Source: Fulvia fulva (lineage: Eukaryota > Ascomycota > Dothideomycetes > Mycosphaerellales > Mycosphaerellaceae). Taken from it: a stretch of 64,000 nt of DNA. The stretch's first letter is position 1, and every line of letters begins with the position of its first letter. The notes below the pieces were generated by a model, which made no database searches, had not been told where the DNA came from, and saw only the letters and a list, made by a program, of their open reading frames with translations. The position numbers were made by a program, and so were the translations under genes. The stretch spans positions 3,348,001-3,412,000 of the forward strand of contig NC_063013.1 of NCBI RefSeq assembly GCF_020509005.1. The letters are read 5' to 3'. Positions 34,436-45,753 of this stretch are shown here, in pieces.

Positions 34436-36691
34436 ATGCACGACACAGCAATAAACATCTTTGTATGCGCTATGGAGCATCCGACACCGCAATGCCCTCC
34501 TGACGAAGTGGAGGATGGAGAATTATCAGAGCATTATCACGACCATGTCAACATCACAGAGCACCCGCGACGTGGCCGCAGAGTGGACTCAGCGAGGGCT
34601 ATCACAGCCAGAGACAGTGTCAGAGATGTGGATGCTGACCCGCGCAGACGTGCAGACGTCCCACCTGAAGACCAGTATGGCTCTGGCAGAGGGCAGTCAT
34701 ATCGCCCGGGCAATGTTGTGCGAGACCGATCCCCACCTCGCGCCGACACATACAGAGCACGATCACCACCGCGCCGACCCGACTACCACGACACTCGCGC
34801 CGACACATACCGCGCTCGTCCTCGAAGCAGAACACCACCTCCGCGGCGAGACGAGTACCGACGACGATCGCCTTCTCCTCCACGCTATCGTGACGCTCGA
34901 GAGGCAGTGCCAAGAGGAGGTGACAGCTACAGAGGCCGGCCACGGTCGCCACCTCCGAGAAGAGAAGACCTGCCACGAGACGACCTCTTTAGGAGAGAGC
35001 CCGTAAGAGACGACAGAGGCTATCGAGACACCAGAGACTTCAGAGATGAGAGGGACGGCCGTTTTGCTGCACCGATCGCCGAGCGCTCGCCACTTCCTCG
35101 CTATCGGGAACGTAGTGCTGTCCCGCTGAAGAGGACACGAGAGCCGTCACCCATCTCTAGCAGAGGCAGACGCTCACCACCACCCGTCAAGCGAGAGCGA
35201 CTAGCGAGTCCTCCAAGAGCAGGCAGATACGATGACTACCCACCTTCACGAGCCGTCAGTCCGCCACGGAGGAGATACTCGCCAGACCCACGAGACCGCC
35301 GTCCTTCTCCACCACGAGGCGTGACTAGAGACTACCGCCCGGCTCGTTCCAGATCGCCAATGGCTAGGAACGATAGAGTCGATCCTCGAGCAGTAGACGA
35401 TTGGAGAAGACCGCGTTCACCCGTCCGTGACACCAGACACGACTACCTCAATCGTGAAGAGTCTGTTGTCAACTCAACCGCGACTAGTCGTCGCTCTTCA
35501 CCTCCAGTACACCCCAGCAGAGCTGCTCTAAACCCAGCCTTTGAAGACAGACCAAGAAGCAGCAGAGCCTCGCCTCGAGACCCATACAACGATCGTGAGC
35601 CGTATCGTGCTGGTGACCCAGAACCACGACGCAACACTTACAATGCAGTGCCAGCTTATGACGATGAACCGAGCTACTCGGCGCCGGTCCATGATGCCGT
35701 GCCACCGCCACGAGAGCCACGCCGTTCCGATGATGCACCACTACCAATTCGTGCACCTCCCACCGGACCAAGCTCGCAGCGCGCAACTTCTATGTCGATG
35801 GCTCCACCTACGGGCCCTGCTGCGTCAGGTGCAGCTCCCTCCGGTCCTAGAGCGGCCGGCGCTCCACCAGCTGGTCCTCGTGGCTCAGCGGCACCTCGAG
35901 GCGACTTTGCTCCACGTGGCAGAGGGGGATTCGGAAGTGACTTTGCACCCCGTGGTCGAGGAGGATTCAGAGGAGGCTTCGATGGTGGCTTCCGCGGAGG
36001 CAGAGGTATGTAGCTAATACTGAGCGTGATCTTGACTGCGACAAGCAGATTACTGTGTTAGATTGGGGAGACTGTACACTAATGCGACGCAGGTGGCGCG
36101 CCTACAGGTCCTTCTGCTGGCTTTGGCCGTGGCGATGCAGGCTTCGCTCGTAGCACTAGTGAGAGCTTCTCACAGGATCCCGCCTTTGTCTCTCGTCCAC
36201 CTCCTTCTGGTCCACGCGGTTCCTTCTCACAAGCCCAAGCGCCATCTCCGGTGTTTAGTAGACAAAGCAGCATGAGCACGTCAACTCCTGTAGCACCGAC
36301 AGGTCCACGCGGCCAGCGCTTCGCCAACGGCGACACACCCATGCCAGATGCACCGACGGGCCCTAAGGCTGCTCGTCGTCCCACCGAGCCGAATATCCCG
36401 ACCGGACCGGCTGCGAGCCGAATCCATCCCGCGTTGCTCGATTTACCGAAGATCGTGGAAGGTGGTATCAAGGCTGAGCCGCTTATTGACCGGACGAAAC
36501 TTACTCGACTGGAGAATGAGGCGGAGAGGCTGAGGGAACAGATTGATGAGAAGGAGCAAAAGAAGAGGAAGTCATTGAGAGAGTGGGACAGGCTACAGAG
36601 GGAGAGTGAGGTTGCGAGCCTCAGGAGTGAGTTGGCTGAGCAGGCATTGAGGGAGCTGAATGGTGAAGCGGAGAGTCAGGCAGCATTTTAG
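34436..36691 (+). CDS. Arg/Ser-rich and RGG-rich low-complexity protein, two exons
   Basis: Uncharacterised, probably RNA-binding nuclear protein. Exon 1 is 34436-36005, intron 36006-36092 (87 nt, GTATGT to ACGCAG with CTAATG before the acceptor), exon 2 36093-36691; about 722 aa. The first two thirds is dense in RS, SP, RR and PPR repeats like SR/SRRM matrix proteins. The middle has repeated PTGP/PSGP/PAGP motifs. An RGG box (GRGGFGSDF, GRGGFRGGF) spans the intron. The C-terminus (HPALLDLPKIVEGG, then LENEAERLREQIDEKEQKKRK) is a predicted coiled coil. The start may be the ATG at 34472 (MEHPTPQC). The family is not recognised beyond SR-like composition; reading frame and splice are well supported. 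Confidence 0.75.
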
Positions 36692-38181
36692 TAGGGTGTA
36701 TGTTTAGGTGGCTCTCTCGTTGCGCCGGAACAGCTGCGGCATCGGTGGCGACCTCGTTTGGGGATGTCGAGGGATGAGGCACGCTTGTACGGAAAGTTGT
36801 TGGCGGTTGGGTATGCTAAAACAAGCTGAAGAGATGCTCCGACGGACTACGACAAGATATCGTCTTCGAAACAGATCCCTTTGCCTATCCATACCAAATC
36901 GGACGTCATGCCATGAACTTTTACGGATCATCGGCAAGCAAAAAACAATCATCCTCGTCCTGATAGCTGCTGGCTGTCCGATGATGGATATGACACGTGC
37001 CTCGCCCGTGTAATCTCACCATCGCCAGCCAGCTTCCACGTCAGGCTTTCGAACGCCTTACCACTGCACCATCAGGACGAGAACGACTGTCGAGAGGTGA
37101 ACCCTTCCGCTGAATATATATACGTCTAAGTTTTGAGAGGAAGACAACGTGGAGCCATAATGGAAATTATGCTGAATCATGAATCATATGAAGCAAGTCT
37201 TGTCCCGGCGATTTCTGGTCAGCCACCGTTTGAATGTGCTGCCTAGACTTGTAGGATGAGGAGGGTTTGGTACTGCTTGATGGCAAATCACATTGATCTA
37301 TCTTTCAAGCCACCAGGTGGAGGATGGCTGACGACGTTGACAGTAATGAACACTGGTCTCGCAGCTCAACTGTCGGCCTGGCGGAACCATCGTACAGAGT
37401 ATACAGCTTCTTCCAAGAGCAAAAGCACAAGGCGGTAGCCAGGGCAAAACAATCGTCCTCGCCATGATGGCTGCGGGCGGGACTTCCTCTGCTTCCACGA
37501 TCTCATCGTCCGTGGATCGAAGAGGAGCTGCACTGCTGTGGAACGCGCTTTGGACTTGCGCGCAGCCACTTTGCCATCATGACGAGGAGGATTGTCGAGG
37601 GGGGCATGATTGTGCTGGGAAATGTACCTACAGTCCATGTCGATAATGATGGCCTGTCTGGTGTGGTGTCAAGACCAGGGCATTCGCGGACTTGCGTGGG
37701 CTGCCGTGGAACAGTCAAGGGGTATGCGGCATGAACTAGTTCTAGAGCCCTTGAAGCGCGCTAGATAAGTTCTTCGAATCGTTGAGGGGGGACTAGGCTC
37801 CTGGTTGTGTTGAAGAGAGACGACACTGGCTCAAAGGGGTCGAGTGCGTAGCTAGATCGATGGCAGGAGGCACGTGGCTGCCAGCATACTCTTGGCACAG
37901 ACAAAATGCGCCTCTGCTGGAGACTGACTTCATGTCTTTCTTTCTGCTGGGCGACGTGTTGATACTGCCTGAAAGACTGCTCAGCCATTGCTTTCTATCG
38001 GGCACGCAGCTTGTGACTAGCTCTAATATATTCATTAGCCACACTGGCCGCTTTGTGCCGATGCATTAGCGTCCTCGCCAGATCGAGCTCACATGTGATG
38101 CAGCACTTCACTCACTTTACTTTCAACTTTCTCGACAAACTTGCACCGTCGCACTCAAGCACCAGGTATGGAAAGCCCAAC
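36692..38181. other. Gene-poor intergenic region, 1.5 kb
   Basis: Only short ORFs without recognisable domains. An imperfect direct repeat of about 33 bases occurs near 36,945 and 37,445, both translating to KTI(I/V)L-like stretches. No RNA gene recognised. Confidence 0.4.
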
Positions 38182-38322
38182 ATGGCGCGCATCAAGGCCC
38201 TGGCAGACCAGAGCACAAGTTCCAAGTCGGCGAAGGCAAAGAAGGTGAGTGGTGCTTGAATTGTAGACAGAATCGAGACTGACAAACAATAGCGCTTCCG
38301 CCTCCTCAAACTGCCACAGTGA
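38182..38322 (+). CDS. Possible two-exon micro-ORF (31 codons)
   Basis: Low-confidence call. ATG at 38182 opens MARIKALADQSTSSKSAKAKK. It is followed by a canonical donor GTGAGT at 38245, a 48-nt putative intron with CTGAC and an ATAG acceptor (38245-38292), then RFRLLKLPQ and a stop at 38320-38322. The product would be a 30-residue, strongly basic peptide. It could be a real micro-protein, the 5' end of a decayed gene, or chance. Confidence 0.25.
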
Positions 38323-39055
38323 AGGGAGTGGCAGTCCGGGGCAAAGGTCAAAACGCTGCTGCTTTACACTGGCAGGTCGCGATCCGCATCGAGCAGACAC
38401 CAGGCGAGTGGTTGGAAGATGTCGTGTTCCTGTGAACACAGCGTACTCCTCGTAGATGAGTGCAGGTGGCATCAGGGTCGCCTCGTGTGCAAGGCGTCTG
38501 ATAATTTGAGAGTTGAAGACCGAAACTCGAAGATGGACCGCGTGGACTGTATACATGTGAAAAGCATTCCCCGATTGAAGATGCTCCTCTACCGCGCATG
38601 AGCTCGTGACACCACTCCACAAACATTACATGTATGGCTCAATCATCAATGTCGAACCGTTGCTTCCTGCAGCAAAGAGCCAACATGCGTGCTCTGTGTC
38701 GCGATTCGCTTCACAAAGGCACCTTCTATCATCGTCCCCATGCTCCATGTGCATGTGAAGTACATGCATCCTACATGTGTACACACGTGGTGAGATCAAT
38801 GGTGAGGTCAGCAGCCACAAAAGAGATTGGCCTGCGGAAGTCGCGGATGCCACTCGCAGCTTCCGGAGCCGAGAGCGACAGGAGATCGAGGGATCATGGA
38901 CTGATCCGCGCCCTATTTTCTGGGTCCAGGGTCTCTCCCTTGTAAACATCGCCACACTTTGAAACATCTTCGGTCGGATCCTTGGATCCTCTGCACCATA
39001 TTTACACTCCTTCACCTTCAACTCTGGTCAGCAGGACCTACACACCACACACATA
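38323..39055. other. Intergenic region upstream of SCS7
   Basis: About 730 bases; no supported gene. Should contain the SCS7 promoter. The pyrimidine- and CA-rich stretch just before 39,056 (ACACACCACACACATA) resembles a fungal 5' UTR. Confidence 0.4.
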
Positions 39056-40288
39056 ATGCCGGGACGAACGCTCCCAACGCTGCCTTCTGCGGAAGTCGCG
39101 GCACATAACACATCCAAGTCATGCTATGTCACGGTTGGAACGAAGGTCTACGACATAACGCCATTCCTCGAAGACCACCCTGGAGGTGGCGACTTGATCG
39201 TGGAGTATGGCGGCAAGGACGTCAAGGAGATAATGCAAGACGAAGTGTCGCACGCGCATAGTGAAAGCGCATGGGAGATTCTGGACGACCATCTCATCGG
39301 CTTCGTTGCGACGGACAAGGTACTGGAAGCTGTGAAGGAAGGCAACGACCCGTTCGCTGTTCTCCTGATGGAGCCGACGTCGAAGGGCATGAAAGACCTG
39401 GAGCAAGCGGGCAACGGTGCCGCCGCAGAGGTCAAAGCAAGAGATCAGGTCGTGGCCAATGGCGAGGGCGAACACAAACCAGTCTTCGAGTCGACAGGCA
39501 TGAGCTCAGAGGAGGACCTGAACAAAGAGACGGACCCATCATCAGACTACAAGAAGCACAAGTTTCTGGACTTGAACAAGCCGCTGCTGATGCAAGTCTT
39601 CCTGGGGAACTTCAGTAAGAAGTTTTACTTGGAGCAAGTTCACCGGCCCAGACACTACAAAGGAGGAGACAGTGCACCACTTTTTGGAAACTTTCTCGAG
39701 CCACTATCGAAGACGCCATGGTGGATTGTACCAACGGTGTGGTGGCCGCCTGTTGCCTACGGAACCTTCCTCTGTGCGCAGTACTTCAGCTTCCCTATTC
39801 TGGCTGCCTACTGGATCACAGGACTTTGCATTTGGACGATAGTCGAGTATGGGCTCCACAGATGCCTGTTCCATCTCGACGACCATCTACCGGACAACAG
39901 ATACGCAATCACGCTCCACTTCCTCCTTCACGGCATCCACCACTACTTGCCAATGGACAGACTGAGACTTGTGATGCCACCAACTCTATTCATCGTCCTC
40001 GCGACGCCCTTCTGGCATCTAGCCCACACCGTCTTCTTCTATGACTGGTACGCCGCAGTAGCCGTCTACTGCGGCGGCATCTTTGGCTACACGATGTACG
40101 ACATGACGCACTATTTCCTTCACCACAAGAACCTCCCAGCCTACTACCGCGAGCTGAAGAAGTACCACCTACAGCACCACTTCATGGACTACGAGAATGG
40201 CTTTGGCGTCACCAGCCGCTTCTGGGACAGAATCTTCAAGACAGAGCTGCCGCCCCCACCTACGCCCAAGGTTCTGAAGACGACTTGA
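39056..40288 (+). CDS. SCS7: Sphingolipid alpha-hydroxylase (cytochrome b5 + fatty acid hydroxylase), Scs7/FA2H
   Basis: ER membrane di-iron enzyme that 2-hydroxylates the very-long-chain fatty acid of ceramides. 410 aa in a single exon. N-terminal cytochrome b5 domain with haem ligands His41 (DHPGGG) and His68 (SHAHSE). A linker of about 90 residues leads to LNKPLLMQVF and the hydroxylase domain with membrane segments and histidine boxes at about residues 268 (HRCLFH), 292 (HGIHH), 352 (HYFLHH) and 371 (HLQHH). Length and domain order match the yeast and human enzymes. Start: ATG after an unstructured CA-rich leader. Confidence 0.95.
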   Translation: MPGRTLPTLPSAEVAAHNTSKSCYVTVGTKVYDITPFLEDHPGGGDLIVEYGGKDVKEIMQDEVSHAHSESAWEILDDHLIGFVATDKVLEAVKEGNDPFAVLLMEPTSKGMKDLEQAGNGAAAEVKARDQVVANGEGEHKPVFESTGMSSEEDLNKETDPSSDYKKHKFLDLNKPLLMQVFLGNFSKKFYLEQVHRPRHYKGGDSAPLFGNFLEPLSKTPWWIVPTVWWPPVAYGTFLCAQYFSFPILAAYWITGLCIWTIVEYGLHRCLFHLDDHLPDNRYAITLHFLLHGIHHYLPMDRLRLVMPPTLFIVLATPFWHLAHTVFFYDWYAAVAVYCGGIFGYTMYDMTHYFLHHKNLPAYYRELKKYHLQHHFMDYENGFGVTSRFWDRIFKTELPPPPTPKVLKTT

Positions 40289-40557
40289 TTGATTGATGCA
40301 GCATACATATGAAACAGCATGGCATCGACAGGGGGTTGCAGGAGTGTACATATAGATACCGCTTTGTAATGATAATGCGCCTCCGAGGCAGAGACATGAT
40401 TGCTTGCCGAATGCATATGCACATGCGTGTTCCAGCTCAGGTCTAGGCCATGCTTGATCGCAAACACCCGCCCTTTGTCGCTACAAAATGTAAAGGTATG
40501 CTGGACACTACGATGGCCAACCAATGACAAACCTTTCGATAGTCCTTGCTGACCACG

Positions 40558-41065
40558 ATGAACACGCCACCATACACACCCCAAACTTCCACACCACAAT
40601 ATGCGCCCACACACCGCAATGATACATCCCTCAACCACGAGCTCATCATAACACACCTCATCGACGCCATCATCCTCCGCTCCTGGGCCCTCGACGATGA
40701 CCTAGCCCACGCCCTCGAAAGAGTCCTCACGACCGTCACGGGCGAGAACCAGAAGACGCAAGACCGCTTCGATGCCGCAGTGGTGGAGATACAGCTCACG
40801 AACGAAGACAATTATAGATGGATCTCCTTGATGAAGGTTGGGGAGGCGCTTGGGTAGGTTGGAGCACGGGGATGAGGGCGAGGGCTATAGCTGACGATGT
40901 TGTTCCGTGCTTGGCAGGCTGGTTCCTTTCGTGCCTGATTTTGCTGTGCATCAGGCGAGGTTGAGGGAGGTTTGGAGGGCTATGTATGGCAGGGATCTGG
41001 AGCTTGCGTTGAAGAGTGGGGTGGTGGATCTGGCGAGGAGGGCTTTAGGGGAGGGTTATGAGTGA
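40558..41065 (+). CDS. Small uncharacterised protein A, tandem paralogue with intron
   Basis: Not recognised. Exon 1 40558-40853, intron 40854-40917 (64 nt, GTAGGT to GGCAG), exon 2 40918-41065; 147 aa (151 if the ATG at 40546 is used). It is clearly paralogous to the next gene. Shared motifs: NHEL / QHEL, ILRSWALDDDLA / VLRSQAQDDDLA, RWISLMKVGEALG / RWISLRKVGEALG, VWRAMYGRDL / LWRAMYERDL. Mostly helical, with no signal peptide or membrane segment. The start at 40558 is preferred because it gives an N-terminus of the same length as the paralogue's. Confidence 0.65.
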
Positions 41066-41286
41066 TTGTAAGGGAAAACTGTCGCTGAGATAGCCTTGTG
41101 GCAAAGTATGCGCGACGAGGTCGTGCAAACAGCATATGGAAGACCTGATGGACGTTTCTGGCCGATGTGCATCGGATATACCACGAATGTTCGAGACTAC
41201 GACAAACACGCACTCTTTGTCGATGGAAAGCCTTAAGATGGCGACACATGGCCACAATGCTCGCCCACAAGTCAACAGACTGTGCA

Positions 41287-41769
41287 ATGTCAAACGTCAG
41301 CTCCACAGTAGTACGAACATCTCAGGTCTCTTCAGGCACAAGCCTCCCAGCAACCTTCTTTGACTTCCAACACGAACTGGATCGATACCACTCGATGCTC
41401 ATCATTGGCATTGCAGAAGCCACAGTCCTACGAAGCCAGGCCCAGGACGACGATCTAGCACTGCGCTTGCGTCTCACGCTCAACGAAGTAGCAGGTGGTA
41501 TCATGTTGGCGCAAGGCTGGATAGACAGGGCTCAAGTTGTGATGAGCAGCACGACCGAGAATGATCACAGGTGGATTTCGCTTCGCAAAGTCGGAGAGGC
41601 GCTTGGGGTTTTGCCCTTGGTGTCTGGCGCCATGCTTTACCAGGGCCATTTGACGAAGCTTTGGAGGGCTATGTATGAGAGGGACTTGGGTCGTGCTTCT
41701 CAAGCTGGAAGTGCAGAGCAGATGAGGTATATGGAAAAGCAGGCCCAGCGAGATGGCAGGGGGAATTGA
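41287..41769 (+). CDS. Small uncharacterised protein B, tandem paralogue without intron
   Basis: Not recognised. 160 aa from the ATG at 41287 (MSNVSSTVV); the frame is open upstream to 41167, but the paralogue supports 41287. It lies 221 bp downstream of gene A on the same strand. The KVGEALG site, where gene A has its intron, is uninterrupted here. The C-terminus (QAGSAEQMRYMEKQAQRD) differs from gene A, so the pair has diverged. Function unknown; conserved aromatic and acidic positions suggest a folded helical domain. Confidence 0.65.
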   Translation: MSNVSSTVVRTSQVSSGTSLPATFFDFQHELDRYHSMLIIGIAEATVLRSQAQDDDLALRLRLTLNEVAGGIMLAQGWIDRAQVVMSSTTENDHRWISLRKVGEALGVLPLVSGAMLYQGHLTKLWRAMYERDLGRASQAGSAEQMRYMEKQAQRDGRGN

Positions 41770-42018
41770 ATAGTGACGACCGGGATCATGTGGAAAGCAT
41801 GCGCCACACGGCTTTCAAGAGTCCCGAGAGTTCGGTAGATCTGGTGCTCGAGCCGAGTCCAAGCCACACTTTGCCCCACCACGGGTCCGAAACCGCGCCA
41901 TCGCGGCATATACATGTATTGTACATTCCAACTGCGACGACGACCTCGTACAGGATCCTACCACTTCGCTTGACCCTAATCACTGTCTCACCTACATTCC
42001 TACGAGAGTATCCGCAAC

Positions 42019-42965
42019 ATGGCCGACTTTGCACCCCCTCCCGGACCACCGCCGCCAAAAGTGCCAGACGTAAGCAGGTGCCACCCCGCATGCATATGTG
42101 CGCCGTTGCTAATGTCGCAAAGGGCTGGAAAGCCATCTGGAACAACCAGTACAACGAGTGGTTCTACGTCAACACCCACACCAAGACTTCACAATGGGAG
42201 AAGCCAACCGAGCCTGTGTATGCAGCACCAGCAGGCGGTCCTCCACCAGGCGCACCACCGGGCTACGACCATTCGTCAGCTCAACCCGTTGGTCCTGAGA
42301 AAGGTGGCCACCTAGGCAGCAACAATCCGTACAATGGTGGCGCATCGAGCAGTACCGTCAATGATGAGGCCTATGCAAGACGACTACAGCAAGAAGAGGA
42401 GGAGCGCGCACGAATCCATGGTGCTGGAGCCGGGAACCGTGGCGCGAGCGACACCTACCACGGCCAGCCCAATACATATCCACTGCAGAGCAACCAAAGC
42501 CCATACCAGAACAATCCAAGCCCATATGGTCAGCAATCAGCGACACCAATCGGACAAGAGGCGGACAGAGGCAAGAAGGGCGGCTTCCTGAGCAAGATCA
42601 CCAGTAAGTTAGGTAGCTTCGGCTCGAGGCCGCCACAGCAGGGCTACGGCGGATACCCACAGCAGGGCTACCCTCAGTACGGCTATCCACAGCATGGCTA
42701 TCCTCAGCAAGGCTATGGAGGATACCCACCACAAGGCTACGGCCCAGGTATGATGGGCGGCGGTTATGGCCATCCGCAGCGCAGAGCAGGAGGTGGTATG
42801 GGCGCCGGTGGTGGTGCACTTCTCGGTGCGGGAGCAGGTCTCGTAGGAGGAGCCATGCTCATGAATGCGATGGACGACCATGACCAGGAGGCCTACCAGG
42901 ACGGATATGAGGACGGTCAGGATAACGACTTCGGCGGTGATGATGATGGTGGTGGTGGTGACTAG
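42019..42965 (+). CDS. WW-domain protein with Gln-Gly-Tyr repeats
   Basis: Exon 1 42019-42069 (MADFAPPPGPPPPKVPD), intron 42070-42122 (53 nt, GTAAGC to GCAAAG with GCTAATG), exon 2 42123-42965; 297 aa. One WW domain at residues 18-50 (GWKAIWNNQYNEWFYVN, then SQWEKPTEP) should bind proline-rich ligands. A charged middle follows, then about eight PQQGYGGYP-type repeats (residues ~210-245) like prion-like or annexin-type tails, a glycine-rich hydrophobic segment (GALLGAGAGLVGGAMLM) and an acidic DGYEDGQDNDFGGDDD C-terminus. Proteins of this layout are common in filamentous ascomycetes but their role is unclear. Confidence 0.8.
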
Positions 42966-43298
42966 GCGGCTGGAATAATGTACAGAGCATCGGTCGCGAG
43001 GCCTCACTTCTGTAACGATCAGTACATAATGTCTCGTGCATAATGGCGTTACGATAGAAAAGTGTAGTTCAGTTTCTTGACCCTTGCAACCTCGAAATCT
43101 TGGCGGTCTCCGGATCTTGTGTGGGGCATGTTCCACCTTCAATACATTGCACAACGTCCTCGTTCTTGATCTCAACATTGACACTGACGCTGACAACATC
43201 CCTTTTGCGACCTACCCACATCGGCACAACTCGATCCGGCGACCTACATCTGCATACTCCCACGCGTACTTGCCAGCGCACACGGCACACAACCCACA

Positions 43299-44656
43299 AT
43301 GTCCAACCCACGAATAGAAGAAGTCTCCGACGATGAGGAGATCGAAGTCGCGGACGACCCAGATGAGATGGATCTCGACGCCTTCGACTTCGCTCGCCCC
43401 CAAGGGAAGTCCCTCGGCCAACAAGCCTCTGCCGAAGCCAGCGCATCCCCCTCAGTCCCTGCCGACATGATGGAAGCACTACTGAAAGGCCGTCCGCAAC
43501 AAGCAGGCACAGGCAGTACCCACGCGCCTCAGATAGCCCGCATGAATGATGCCGAGCGACAGCGCTACCAACGTGAGCAACAGGAGAAGAGCAAGAGCTA
43601 CCAGTGCATTTACCCGGCGTACTTTGATGCCACGAGGAGTCGGGAGCAGGGGAGGAGAGTGCAGAAGAGTGATGCGGTGGAGAACCCACTGGCGAGGGAG
43701 ATTGTGGAGGCGCTTGCGAATATTGGAAAGGACTTGAACGTGGCGCTGCAGATAGTATTGGAGCCTACGAAGACGCATCCCAAGGATTGGGCGAATCCGG
43801 GGAGGGTCAAGGTCCTGGTCAAGAAGGATGGGAGGGCGGTTAGTGCGAAGATCCAGAACAGTAAGTTGCCCTTTCGTACACTGTGTGTGGGTGTCTATGG
43901 ATGAGGCATCGTCTTGAGACCGGACGCGGCAAAAGCGATCTTGAGGCCAAGGAATACTTGCAGATCGAGGGCGGACTTCGCACACGTACAACGCCCTTGG
44001 AAGCTGCCCTTGGAAGGTCATCGAGGGCCTTCTCTAGAAGCTCCAAGCCCCACAGTATCGACCTGCGTAGGCAAATGCTATTTGGATGCTGCATCAGCTG
44101 CCTCGATCAAGGCAAGAGCGGTCCTCGCATTCGATCGTGCGTCGATGGGACGCTCTTCCAAATCGACTCGGCAAGAACTACACGGCATGAAAACCACTAC
44201 GGGAACCCGGCCAAGACCAGCGATGGACTATACCACTGCACAAGTTCAGGCTAACAACGATATCGCAGAGCACCACCTATACAAGCTGATCTCCACACAC
44301 CTCAAAGCCAATCCCACGACTGCGGAGACGCCTATGCGCCTTCAAATCCAAGGTATGCCGATGCCGAAAGACAACAAGATCACACCTCCTGCGATCCCAC
44401 GCGGGTCGAAGATTGGCACAATCCTACCTCTTCATTCGCCGGCCCTTTCTGGTGGTGGCGTGTCAGAAAACTTCCTAAAAGACGTATGTAAACCGCTTTG
44501 CATTCCTCGTCACAAGATGCGAGACTAATACGTAGCCTGCAGATGATGGCCGAGATGGGCGGCCAGCTACCGCCCGGCATGGCAGGTATGGCCGGTGCAG
44601 GTGGTGCAAGTACCGACAGCAGTCAAAAAAAAGTCAAAGACAAGAAGAAGAAATGA
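43299..44656 (+). CDS. SEC65: Signal recognition particle subunit SRP19 / Sec65
   Basis: SRP19 binds SRP RNA and lets SRP54 join, for co-translational targeting to the ER. Exons 43299-43860, 44269-44483 and 44543-44656; introns of 408 nt (GTAAGT to TCGCAG) and 59 nt (GTATGT to CTGCAG); 296 aa. Acidic N-terminus (EEVSDDEEIEVADD), then the SRP19 core (YQCIYPAYFDATRSREQGRRV, NPLAREIVEAL, THPKDWANPGRVKVL), then HHLYKLISTHLKANPTT across intron 1, then a Gly/Met stretch and a lysine-rich tail (KKVKDKKKK). Joining exon 1 to 44269 restores the conserved NKHHLY context, which fixes this splice. Confidence 0.9.
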
Positions 44657-45753
44657 TAGACACGTGCCCTCTGAAGCCTCAAGACAAGCGGTCAAGAGAG
44701 CGTTGTTCGTGGCATTGGTTCCATCATCGTTCTTGAGTCCTCCTCTGCTGTGTCACGTCACATGCATATATGCAGCATTAGGATGCGCTAAGTTCCCAAA
44801 CAGGGTGTCGCATCTTAATTGGCTACCGATAGCCCTGGTGCCCTGTAAGCTGGAGGCTGCATCGCCGAGCCGGCAGTGGATTATGACCATCGGCTCAGGC
44901 GCAGCAGGTAGTGCGAGCATATTCACCAACGCGGCCACGTCCGCAGGCCAACTCATATGTTGGCGACAACGCTAGGCACGGCTAGGCACGGTAACTCTCT
45001 CGGCCAAAGCCGTCGTGGGCCATGCCAGCGAAGATGCAAATGACGAAGAATACAAGAGGCAGCTGATCATGTTCACCGCACCCATCTCTACCAGCATCAT
45101 GCCTGTTCTCTACATGCCGCACCTGCGCCGCTCTAAGACGGTGACATCTGTCGATCAGATAATCATAGATCATCGTGCCAACAGGTGCAGGTGCACCGTG
45201 TCCGCATGACGATCTGATAAAAGCAAAGCCACGTGGAAGTATGAGCTGCAGCTGAGAACTGGACTAAAGCAGCTGACGAACGGTGAAGAGGCCGGCCGGA
45301 CGCATGCGGGCTTGAAGTCTATCCCGACAACGCCTTGGGTATCTTCGCTGCAGGGTGAGTCGAAAACGCTACGGCGCTGTATGCCGTTCCTGCAGGAGCT
45401 TTCGAGCTTCGGTGACACTTGTGCCAAATCATGTTTGTTTGGGATAATCACAACGACGTGTCGTCTTGGTCCATGCTACTGTCTGTCCTTCATGTTGTAG
45501 TGCTTTGTTTGAGACTACCGTGATAGTTGTGATACGATACATGCTGCCAGCGCTCTATCGTACGGCGCTCACTAGCGTTCTGTATGCCAATGAAAGGTCC
45601 TTCGTCGTTTGTTCGTACTTCGTTCCGAGCCGTGTATGCATGAGTTGCTCCTAGCGCCAGTGGTATAATGCAAGATGTAGTATCTCCCGAATCCAAGAAA
45701 ACCCAAACTAAGCCGAGAAAGCCCCAACCCCAACACAAACAAATGATACGCGA
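44657..45753. other. Intergenic region between convergent SEC65 and aminotransferase
   Basis: 1.1 kb between the 3' ends of two convergent genes. No ORF with a recognisable domain, no tRNA seen. Confidence 0.4.

Noticed and set aside
34461..35006. 181-codon plus-strand ORF
   Set aside because: Shadow frame of the RS-rich gene; its Thr/His-rich composition is what an SR-coding frame gives when shifted.
43914..44528. 204-codon ORF across the SEC65 intron
   Set aside because: Its last part is the real SEC65 exon 2; the earlier part has no recognisable domain and the splice at 43861/44268 restores the SRP19 core.
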